From Thaumarchaeota archaeon CSP1-1 (lineage in GTDB: Archaea; Thermoproteota; Nitrososphaeria; Nitrososphaerales; Nitrosopumilaceae): a stretch of DNA of 64,000 nucleotides. The stretch covers positions 185,687 to 249,686 of the forward strand of contig LDXL01000008.1 of the NCBI GenBank assembly GCA_001443365.1, read 5' to 3'. Positions within the stretch are counted from its first letter, which is position 1; each line of letters opens with the position of its first letter. This document shows, piece after piece, positions 57,351-64,000 of the stretch. A program made the translations under genes and the position numbers. Under the pieces are notes generated by a model, which ran no database searches, was not told the DNA's origin, and saw nothing but the letters and a program-made list of their open reading frames with translations.

Positions 57351-57565
57351 ATCATACCACAGAGATAGTATACACTTTTCATTAAAATGAATTAGTTTGT
57401 TCTTTACAACAAACACAGTACCATATTCATATAACGAATAAAATATTTGGTGCAGGACACCCCTCCAGCATCATACCAGAGTGGAGTATCGCTTCGTTTC
57501 AAACAGAAGAATGACTCCCTCATCTATTCTAAATTACTCTAAATGAGAACCGTGACAAAATTTTG

Positions 57566-58240
57566 TTATTTTTTTCTTGCATAGACGATTTTTTTTATCT
57601 GGTCTAAGCTGAATTGTCCAGGTGCAACAGGTTTGCCAAGTGATACATAAGTAAAAGGCGAGCCAAGATAAAGACAAAGAATACGTGACATTTTCCCATA
57701 GTCTCCCATTGCAAACGCAATTAGATTTGTCTTAGCAGAATTGTTGTATAGAGAAAGTATGTTTGAGGAATCGTTCTGAGTTTTTGCGGTAGTCACGATT
57801 TTGATATGTTTTGAGAATTTTCTCATTTGTTTGAACATTTTTTTCAAGGAAGATGTATCAGGTGTCTTTTTAAAATCATGCCATGAAACCAAAACATCAG
57901 TCTTTGTCTTTTTAATATAATTATGAAGCATTTTGTTTTTTCTTAGAGTATTAAACTCTACATCCAAGAGAAAGGGACGATACTCTGCTATTAGCTTCAG
58001 AATTGAAATTCTTTCTTTTTCAGTTCGATGAAATTTGCCTCCCTCTGAAGATGGTCTCAAGGTACACACACATCTTCTCATCTTTTCTTTAACTAATTCT
58101 AGTGCATCAGGAACTTGAGCAGGTTTTAAAAAATCAAACCTTAATTCTACATAATCTGATTTTTTAAGTGCCTTTTTAAGAATTAAATCAAGTTTTTTTG
58201 GAGTTTTTTCTGCAATCGTTACACAAGTCTTGTAAGTCAT
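57566..58240 (-). CDS. aroD: 3-dehydroquinate dehydratase, type I
   Basis: 224 residues. YVELRFDFLKPAQ (substrate Glu/Arg), CTLRPSSEGGKF, VLVSWHDFKKTPD with catalytic His, and HIKIVTTAKTQ with the Schiff-base Lys. It dehydrates 3-dehydroquinate. Three bases after the DHQ synthase gene. The end of the first run of the cluster. Confidence 0.93.
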   Translation of the reverse strand: MTYKTCVTIAEKTPKKLDLILKKALKKSDYVELRFDFLKPAQVPDALELVKEKMRRCVCTLRPSSEGGKFHRTEKERISILKLIAEYRPFLLDVEFNTLRKNKMLHNYIKKTKTDVLVSWHDFKKTPDTSSLKKMFKQMRKFSKHIKIVTTAKTQNDSSNILSLYNNSAKTNLIAFAMGDYGKMSRILCLYLGSPFTYVSLGKPVAPGQFSLDQIKKIVYARKK

Positions 58241-58243
58241 TTT

Positions 58244-59305
58244 TTATTTTTCTAAGATGTATTCATCTGAAACTTCCATTCCAAAATGTCTTCCTGACGC
58301 GGTTTTAGAATAAACTAAAACTGAATCTCCTTTTTTGAGGTGTGTAACCGATACTAAATGACCATTAGGCTTTACAAAACGGATAGTCTCTGCATCTTGA
58401 GCAATAATTCCACCAACCTCTTCACCTGATTGTGCCTTGATCATTAACATTGGTCTTCTTTCAATTTTTGAGCGACCAACAGTTACTCTTCGTGCTCTTC
58501 CTTTTGAATCAAGTACTAAAACTTCAGAGCCAGTCTCAATTTCTGAAAGATAATTTGTTGTGCCATCAGGTGAAAGTGTATAGCAGTGAACTGCTCCAGC
58601 ATTTACTCTAAATGGTCGTGGTGAGGTAAATGATGATCCAACTGATTCATTATGAACTAGAAACATAAAGTTTGATCTATTTCCAATTAGCATTCCTTCT
58701 CCTCGATGTAACATTGATGCAGTATCCACACAAACCCTTTCGCCATCTCCTACCTCTTTTATCTCAATAATTTTTGCAGGTTTAAGATCAAAACTTCTGC
58801 TTCCAAGATAAACAAGTGCCTCTCCTACTTCACTAATTGAAGATGCGTTAAAGATTACTCCATCTACTCCTACCTCAAGAATGGAAAACATCTTGCGAAC
58901 TTCTTCTGGATTTTTAGCTATTGCAAAAATCTTGGTATGAATTTTATGTAATTTGGCTATAATATTCTCAAGTGGAATTATCTTCCAATCCTTTACCTCA
59001 ACAATAACGAAATCTAATCCTTTTTTTGCAGAAACTAGGATTTTTTCAATATCATTGTTTGATAAAACTTTGAATTTTCTACCTACTTTCTTTCCTTTTG
59101 GTTTAGTAGATGATTCCTTATCTAAAATTACGTACTTTGCACTAGTCGATGGATAGACAGTTGCAAGTTTTGTTTTGATTTTGGAAATACTTTTTGGATC
59201 CAAGTATATCATATTGATTCCCTCATTTTCTAGCTGTGCTAAGAATTTACCAAGCTGAAGCCTTGGTACCTTTGGCAAAATAATTAATTCTTTATTTTTT
59301 GGCAA
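58244..59305 (-). CDS. 3-dehydroquinate synthase II (AroB')
   Basis: 353 residues. Conserved archaeal-type DHQS II: MIYLDPKSISKIKTKLATVY, then AKIIEIKEVGDGERVCVDTA, MLHRGEGMLIGNRSNFMFLV, FRVNAGAVHCYTLSPDGTTN. It makes 3-dehydroquinate from ADH without the DAHP/AroB route. Overlaps the ADH synthase gene by 14 bases. Confidence 0.93.
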   Translation of the reverse strand: MPKNKELIILPKVPRLQLGKFLAQLENEGINMIYLDPKSISKIKTKLATVYPSTSAKYVILDKESSTKPKGKKVGRKFKVLSNNDIEKILVSAKKGLDFVIVEVKDWKIIPLENIIAKLHKIHTKIFAIAKNPEEVRKMFSILEVGVDGVIFNASSISEVGEALVYLGSRSFDLKPAKIIEIKEVGDGERVCVDTASMLHRGEGMLIGNRSNFMFLVHNESVGSSFTSPRPFRVNAGAVHCYTLSPDGTTNYLSEIETGSEVLVLDSKGRARRVTVGRSKIERRPMLMIKAQSGEEVGGIIAQDAETIRFVKPNGHLVSVTHLKKGDSVLVYSKTASGRHFGMEVSDEYILEK

Positions 59306-60080
59306 GTTTTTTTACAGCTTCCTTTGCTGTTTCTTTTTTAAAGATAATTGCTGCTAGGGCTTGTACCATTTTTTCTGGTTCTTTATGTCCAAAGATGTTT
59401 CTGCCATAAGTTACACCTTTGGCTCCTGCCTTCATGGCATCTTCAGTCATCTGAAGTATATCCAAGTCAGTTTTTGCCTTGGGTCCTCCTGCAATAACAA
59501 TTGGTACAGGAGTGCCTTTTACAACCTTAGAAAATGAATCAATATCTCCAGTGTATAACGTTTTGACAATGTCTGCTCCACAATCTGCTCCAATACGTGC
59601 AACATGTGCAACAATTTCAGGATCATGAGGATCTTTGATCTTTTCTCCTCGTGGATACATCATTGCTAAAAGCGGCATGTTCCATTTGTGACATTGTTCT
59701 GAAATTTGTCCTAGCTGTTCTAACATCTCTGGCTCTTCTTTGCCACCTATGTTAATATGAAGAGAAACACCGTCTGCCCCAAGTCGTAGAGCTTCTTCAA
59801 CAGAACCTGTCAACATCTTTCTGTTAGGTGTAAGAGAAAGAGATGTGCTTCCAGAAAAATGCACTAAAATTCCAACACTGGTTGGTTTTGGAAGTGTTTT
59901 TAGAATTCCTTTATTGATAATTACGCTAGTTAAACCATGATGCTCACATTTGTAGATGACAGAATGTGGGTCTTCAAGTCCTTCAATGGGGCCGTTTGAA
60001 ATTCCATGATCCATTGGAATGCAAAGCATTTTTCCCTTCCTGAGAATACGGTTTAATCTAATTTCATGTCCTGAAACCAT
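59292..60080 (-). CDS. ADH synthase (2-amino-3,7-dideoxy-D-threo-hept-6-ulosonate synthase)
   Basis: 262 residues, class I aldolase fold: KMLCIPMDHGISNGPIEGLE, SVIINKGILKT, HINIGGKEEPEMLEQLGQI, VKTLYTGDIDSF and AGGPKAKTDLDIL (Schiff-base Lys about 180). It starts the archaeal aromatic route from aspartate semialdehyde and a sugar-phosphate-derived methylglyoxal unit. First gene of the leftward run, with a promoter 27 bases upstream. Confidence 0.93.
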   Translation of the reverse strand: MVSGHEIRLNRILRKGKMLCIPMDHGISNGPIEGLEDPHSVIYKCEHHGLTSVIINKGILKTLPKPTSVGILVHFSGSTSLSLTPNRKMLTGSVEEALRLGADGVSLHINIGGKEEPEMLEQLGQISEQCHKWNMPLLAMMYPRGEKIKDPHDPEIVAHVARIGADCGADIVKTLYTGDIDSFSKVVKGTPVPIVIAGGPKAKTDLDILQMTEDAMKAGAKGVTYGRNIFGHKEPEKMVQALAAIIFKKETAKEAVKKLAKK

Positions 60081-60103
60081 GATGAATCTCTTTTTGTGCC
60101 TTA

Positions 60104-60111
60104 CTTAAAAA
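60104..60111 (-). promoter_or_regulatory. TATA box of the ADH synthase operon
   Basis: On the minus strand TTTTTAAG is centred 27 bases before ATG 60080, giving a leaderless start for the first aromatic run. Shared intergenic region with mqnC. Confidence 0.6.
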
Positions 60112-60180
60112 TAACGTGACTTTTGTTTAAAACAAAATCAAATCAATTAAGCTCAATTGGAATTTTCGTCCACTTAAGGA

Positions 60181-60188
60181 TTAAATAC
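60181..60188 (+). promoter_or_regulatory. TATA box of mqnC
   Basis: TTAAATAC lies about 32 bases before the TTG start (60217), so the transcript would have only a few leader bases. Divergent from the aromatic operon promoter. Confidence 0.55.
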
Positions 60189-60216
60189 CAATCAGAAAGC
60201 ACAAAAACCAAGTCAA

Positions 60217-61335
60217 TTGAGCCAAATAACAGAACAGATTCATTCTAGCGACATAGGTGACATACTTGAAAATTCTCTTGATGGAATAAGACCTGGATTT
60301 GAAGACTGTATACGATTGCTTGAATCAGATGCCATTCACCTTATGGGCATGACTGCAGGCTACATAACTAGACAAAAGTTTGGAAAGAAGGCCTCATTTG
60401 TTAATAATATTATTTTAAACTACACTAATGTCTGCATAACCGATTGCAAGTTTTGTGCATTTTATAGGTCACCAGGTGATGATGAGGCTTATACTCTTTC
60501 ACTTGAGAATATAGAGGCTCGAGTAAAAACTGCTTGGGACTTGTACAAGATTAGACAAGTGCTCATTCAGGGAGGACACAACCCTAACCTTGGTGTGGAA
60601 TATTATGAAGATGCATTTCGACTGATTAGAACAAAATTTCCAAAAATTGGGATACATGGACTCTCGACTTCTGAAATAGACATGGTAGCACGTGTAGAAA
60701 AATCATCTACAAAAGAAATTTTATCACGGTTAAAAGATGCTGGTCTGCAGTCAGTACCTGGTGCGGGAGCTGAAATTCTAGTTGATTCGGTAAAAAAAAT
60801 CATTAGCCCCAAAAAAATCTCAAGTGATGAATGGATAAGGATCATGGAAGAGGCTCATCAATTAGGCTTACCATCTTCGGCAACAATGATGTATGGCTCT
60901 GTAGAATCAACACATGATATTGCAGAGCACTTTGAGAAAATTGTAAAGCTGCAAGAAAAAACTCAAGGTTTTATGGCCTTTATCCCATGGAGCTTTGAGC
61001 CAAATAACACACTTCTACAAAAAGAAAACATTGTAAGCTATGGAGCAGGTGGTCTGAAATTATTGAAAATGATTGCAATCTCACGACTTGTGCTAGATGG
61101 ATTGATCCCTCACATACAATCTTCATGGCTCACTAATGGAGTTGGAATGGCTCAGCTTGCCCTTCAATACGGTGCAGATGATTTTGGTGGCACACTCATT
61201 GGAGAAGAAGTTGTATCTTGTACTGGTGCACGTTCTACTGAATTAACTGACCAACGAATTATTGATGCTATTCAACAAATTGGTTATCAAGTAGAAGAGC
61301 GAGACAACTTTTACGATACTGTTTGCATGCATTAA
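60217..61335 (+). CDS. mqnC: Cyclic dehypoxanthinyl futalosine synthase MqnC
   Basis: 372 residues from TTG. Radical-SAM CxxxCxxC site CITDCKFCAFYRSPGDDEAY near residue 70, then VLIQGGHNPNLGVEYYEDAF and SVPGAGAEILVDSVK and a MMYGSVES stretch, diagnostic of MqnC/CofH-like enzymes; adjacency to the UbiD-type gene supports MqnC. Part of the futalosine route to menaquinone. Overlaps the end of the decarboxylase gene by 4 bases, convergent. Confidence 0.9.
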   Translation: MSQITEQIHSSDIGDILENSLDGIRPGFEDCIRLLESDAIHLMGMTAGYITRQKFGKKASFVNNIILNYTNVCITDCKFCAFYRSPGDDEAYTLSLENIEARVKTAWDLYKIRQVLIQGGHNPNLGVEYYEDAFRLIRTKFPKIGIHGLSTSEIDMVARVEKSSTKEILSRLKDAGLQSVPGAGAEILVDSVKKIISPKKISSDEWIRIMEEAHQLGLPSSATMMYGSVESTHDIAEHFEKIVKLQEKTQGFMAFIPWSFEPNNTLLQKENIVSYGAGGLKLLKMIAISRLVLDGLIPHIQSSWLTNGVGMAQLALQYGADDFGGTLIGEEVVSCTGARSTELTDQRIIDAIQQIGYQVEERDNFYDTVCMH

Positions 61336-62774
61336 AGTCCATAACTAGACCACTTTGAATCAACAAGATTCTTTGTAGAATCATCTGTTTTTACAAGCTC
61401 TTGAATTTCTCGCGTATACCCCTCTTCTTTTGTTTTTTGTGTCGCATCAATTCCAAGCTTTGAGCCTAAATTCACTAAAGGAGAGGCAGGATCCAAAGTA
61501 TCAGTTGGGGTGTTATCAATTATTATCGTATCTCTAGCAGCATCTGCTCTAGTAGTAATTGCCCAAATCACATCATTCATGTCTTGAACGTTGACATCCT
61601 CATCTACTACAACGAAAATTTTTGTTAGTGCAAGCTGTCCGAGTCCCCAAAGTCCCATCATGACCTTTTTTGCTTGGCCTGGGTACATTTTTTTAATTGA
61701 TATTATTGCCATTCCCTGAAACCACCCAGCAGCTGGCATTGCAAAATCAACTACTTCTGGCTGGAACATTCTAATCAATGGCAAAAATGACCGTTCAATT
61801 ACTTTTCCAATATATGCATCCTCAAGTATTGGTTTGCCAACTATTGTTGTAAGATAGATTGGTTTTTGTCGTTGCATAATTCCAGTTAGCGTAAATGTAG
61901 GATAGGGTTCTTGTGGTGTGTAGTATCCTGTATGATCACCAAACGGTCCTTCGGCTCTTACATCGGAAGGATCAACATATCCCTCAAGAACAATTTCTGC
62001 ATTTGCTGGCACCTCAAGGTCCACAGTTTTGCATTTTACAGTTTGAATTCCTTTTTTTCTTGTTATTCCTGCAAAAAGATACTTGTCTAACCCCTCTGGG
62101 ACAGGAGCTACTGCTGAAAAAACTGTTGCTGGTTCTCCACCAATGATTATGGCAGCTTCAATTTTTTTGCCCTTTTCTTTTGCAATGTCGTGATGATGAG
62201 CACCACGCTTGTGTTTTTGCCAGTGCATCAAAGCATGTGTATTATCTAAAATTTGTATTCTGTATACACCAAGGTTTCTTACACCTGTCTCTGGGTGTTT
62301 TGTTGCAACAAGACCAAATGTGATAAACTTGCCTGCATCTTTTGGCCAAGTCTTGAGAATTGGAATATTTTCAAATGACGGCGAGTCATTTACAACTTCA
62401 GTTACTGGTCCACTCTTTTCAAGCTTAGGAAATACATCACTCATCTTTGAAAGCTCTGGGAGTTTTCGAATCTTGTTGAAAAAACCTGATGGAATTTCCA
62501 TCTTTGTCATATCGACAATTCTCTGCCCAATCTCTGTAAAATTAGAAGTCTCTAAACCAATTTCAAGTCTTTTAATTGAACCAAATGCGTTCCCTAAAAC
62601 TGGCATATCATAATTTTTTACATTTTCAAACAGCAATGCAGGTCCATTAGCATACATTGTTCTACGCAAAATTTCTGCAATCTCCAAGTTTGTATCTACT
62701 TGAGTCTTTACTCGTTTTAGCTCTCCAGCATTTTCTAATTTTTCAATATATTGATGAATGTCCTCGATGGGCAC
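61332..62774 (-). CDS. UbiD-family decarboxylase, probable menaquinone pathway
   Basis: 480 residues. UbiD signatures: LFENVKNYDMPVLGNAFGSI, IPILKTWPKDAGKFITFGLV, VRAEGPFGDHTGYYTPQEPY and IVGKPILEDAYIG. Uses prenyl-FMN. In Nitrososphaerota such genes accompany the futalosine menaquinone genes, so decarboxylation of 1,4-dihydroxy-6-naphthoate-type intermediates is likely (inference). Convergent with mqnC. Confidence 0.88.
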   Translation of the reverse strand: MPIEDIHQYIEKLENAGELKRVKTQVDTNLEIAEILRRTMYANGPALLFENVKNYDMPVLGNAFGSIKRLEIGLETSNFTEIGQRIVDMTKMEIPSGFFNKIRKLPELSKMSDVFPKLEKSGPVTEVVNDSPSFENIPILKTWPKDAGKFITFGLVATKHPETGVRNLGVYRIQILDNTHALMHWQKHKRGAHHHDIAKEKGKKIEAAIIIGGEPATVFSAVAPVPEGLDKYLFAGITRKKGIQTVKCKTVDLEVPANAEIVLEGYVDPSDVRAEGPFGDHTGYYTPQEPYPTFTLTGIMQRQKPIYLTTIVGKPILEDAYIGKVIERSFLPLIRMFQPEVVDFAMPAAGWFQGMAIISIKKMYPGQAKKVMMGLWGLGQLALTKIFVVVDEDVNVQDMNDVIWAITTRADAARDTIIIDNTPTDTLDPASPLVNLGSKLGIDATQKTKEEGYTREIQELVKTDDSTKNLVDSKWSSYGL

Positions 62775-62887
62775 GCCTCTAATTCGATTTGATGGTGGTA
62801 TAAAGCTTAACTAGATTTGTCTAATCGCACTTTATTTGAAAAAATATTAACATATAGATTTTAATTCAAAGCAACCGGTTTTTTATC

Positions 62888-63118
62888 GTGGTCAAAGAAA
62901 AATGCCCTGTCTGCAAGGGAGATGGAACAATTGAGCTACTCGGCTCCCAATGTCCGTTTTGTAATGGAACGGGGGATTTTACAAAGACAGCTGAGAGTTA
63001 TCTTGATTCGCATATTTGCCAATGCATTTTTTTGGACAGAAAAAAATGTCCATTATGTGGAAAGAGCTGTCATCATGATACTCCAAACAAACCAAAAATT
63101 TTGATTGACCCAATTTAG
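62888..63118 (+). CDS. DnaJ-like cysteine-rich zinc protein
   Basis: 76 residues from GTG. Starts with two CxxCxGxG-type repeats (CPVCKGDGTI and CPFCNGTGDF), then CQC and CPLCGKSC, the DnaJ zinc-finger pattern without J-domain. The whole protein is probably two zinc sites in tandem. Function unknown, perhaps redox or protein-folding (inference). Confidence 0.75.
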   Translation: MVKEKCPVCKGDGTIELLGSQCPFCNGTGDFTKTAESYLDSHICQCIFLDRKKCPLCGKSCHHDTPNKPKILIDPI

Positions 63119-63138
63119 AAAATTAATTTTTAAAAATA

Positions 63139-63516
63139 CTATCCAACTGGAGGAAGCTCACTTTTTTTCCCATGGCCACCTGAACCAAACTTGCAGTAAA
63201 AACACAAGTCAGACTGCATATGAGTCAGTTGTTCAATTTGTATGGCTCCAAGCTTTAGTGCGATCTTTGTTAGTAATTTGAATTTTAGTGGCATAGCAGG
63301 AATTACTTCATCCATGTATACTTTGTAATGCTCTGGGCAAAACTTTAGAGTGACTCGACTTGTATCATTTCCCTTTTTGTTTACTTGTTTTGTAAAATTG
63401 ATCTGCTCTCTAATGTATTCATGCTTTGGGCACGGGCAATTTCGTCCACCTGGATGTTTGTATGCTGGAGTATTTTTCCAATCAAATTCCGGATAGTCAT
63501 TTTCAAAATCGTCCAA
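63139..63516 (-). CDS. Conserved hypothetical protein with several Cys/His
   Basis: 125 residues from TTG 63516. Cysteine/histidine groups: CPCPKHE, FCPEHYK, LCFYCKFGSGGHG, suggesting two zinc sites. The frame is open for about 25 more codons upstream with sensible sequence (LPYFSNKHKIRPSFINLEGL) but without an ATG, GTG or TTG, so the real start may be upstream and non-canonical. Convergent with the DnaJ-like gene. Confidence 0.6.
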   Translation of the reverse strand: MDDFENDYPEFDWKNTPAYKHPGGRNCPCPKHEYIREQINFTKQVNKKGNDTSRVTLKFCPEHYKVYMDEVIPAMPLKFKLLTKIALKLGAIQIEQLTHMQSDLCFYCKFGSGGHGKKSELPPVG

Positions 63517-63653
63517 TGCTTGGGCTAGTCCTTCAAGATTAATAAAACTTGGTCGGATTTTGTGCTTATTTGAGAAATATGGTAGATCTTCTTAATTCGA
63601 CGTTTAATTTTGAGCAAAATGTAAATAAAGCACACCTCACGTAACCACAATAT

Positions 63654-64000
63654 TGGCTACTAAACGCAAATCAACAGCATCTACAACCAAGAAAGATCTT
63701 GAAGCAAAAATTGCAGAACTAGAAGGCAAGCTATCTCAGTTATCATCCCAGCTAGGCCAAAAGCCAGCAGGACAAGCTCAGACAGCACCTCCACCAAAAT
63801 CAACACAAGCATCAAAACCAGCTCCACAGGCTCAAGCAGCACCACCAGTAACACGAGAGTCACTCATTGAACGTGTACCAATGGGTGTATGGCATGAGAG
63901 AAAAACAAAGACTCCTGCCTATGTGCCTGAAAACCCAAGAGCGTGGGCTAGACGACATGCAGAAGGTGCTGATTGTCCAACCCAACCATGGGCTTTGCAA
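63654..64000 (+). CDS. Coiled-coil/low-complexity protein, 3' partial
   Basis: At least 115 residues from a TTG. A basic start (MATKRKSTASTTKKDLEAKI), a short coiled coil (AELEGKLSQLSSQLGQ), a P/A/Q-rich linker and then a charged globular part (VPMGVWHERKTKTPAYVPEN, RAWARRHAEGADC). It leaves the window. Not recognised; the opposite frame is a shadow of the linker. Confidence 0.6.

Noticed and set aside
63681..63863. 60-residue minus-strand Leu/Val ORF
   Set aside because: Shadow of the P/A/Q-rich linker of the partial gene at 63654.
1..64000. CRISPR arrays, insertion sequences or prophage
   Set aside because: No regularly spaced repeats, transposase, integrase or phage structural gene was seen in any frame.

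Overview
This window looks like a chromosomal segment of an AT-rich ammonia-oxidising archaeon (Nitrososphaerota; Nitrosopumilus/Nitrosarchaeum-like). The archaeal assignment rests on TFB, SRP54, aIF5A, Pus10, ribosomal proteins S24e/S27ae, archaeal aromatic biosynthesis genes (DHQ synthase II, ADH synthase, GHMP shikimate kinase), an intron-containing tRNA-Tyr and many promoters that imply leaderless transcripts. The narrower placement rests on the mix of stand-alone Lrp-ligand domains, several UspA and PII paralogs, class III PHA synthase and futalosine-type menaquinone genes. That placement is inference; no amo genes lie in the window.

Layout. 0-9.5 kb: DNA-end repair 3'-phosphoesterase (partial), MgtC, then a signalling cluster of UspA (x4), CBS (x2), PII/GlnK (x2) and an Lrp-ligand domain, a frameshifted cache-HAMP-cyclase, an APC permease and a phosphoribosyltransferase. 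9.5-18 kb: small paralogs of one archaeal family (DUF6659-like) around a PHA granule locus (phaE-phaC, phasin, phasin-AbrB fusion, alpha/beta hydrolase). 18-38 kb: an accessory-looking tract of very small genes, many cysteine-rich and missed by ordinary ORF callers, with lone Lrp-ligand domains, a TFB, OsmC, tRNA-Tyr, aIF5A, a second phasin pair, and several intergenic elements that fold as RNAs. 38-50 kb: core information-processing and housekeeping genes (dph6, srp54, pus10, rps27ae, rps24e, apgM, GalT-like, Gna1-like and nucleotidyltransferase, thiDN, thiC). 50-60 kb: an almost complete shikimate/prephenate pathway on the minus strand, in two runs separated by a small membrane-protein gene and a structured spacer. 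60-64 kb: mqnC and a UbiD-type decarboxylase for menaquinone, then small zinc-binding genes and a partial coiled-coil gene.

The most unusual signal is in 22-37 kb. A motif (core AATTTCGCTAAATCACTTTA) recurs at least nine times, nearly always 45-140 bp upstream of a tiny gene or an RNA-like element. Three of the RNA-like elements share the same closing stem (GAAGCTAAC/GTTAGCTTC). Four genes in the window (one at 17.2 kb, outside the motif tract) appear to start at CTG, ATT or ATA codons lying about 25 bp downstream of a TATA box. Together these suggest a lineage-specific regulon of micro-proteins and small RNAs. That interpretation is inference; the repeated motif, stems and reading frames are directly visible.
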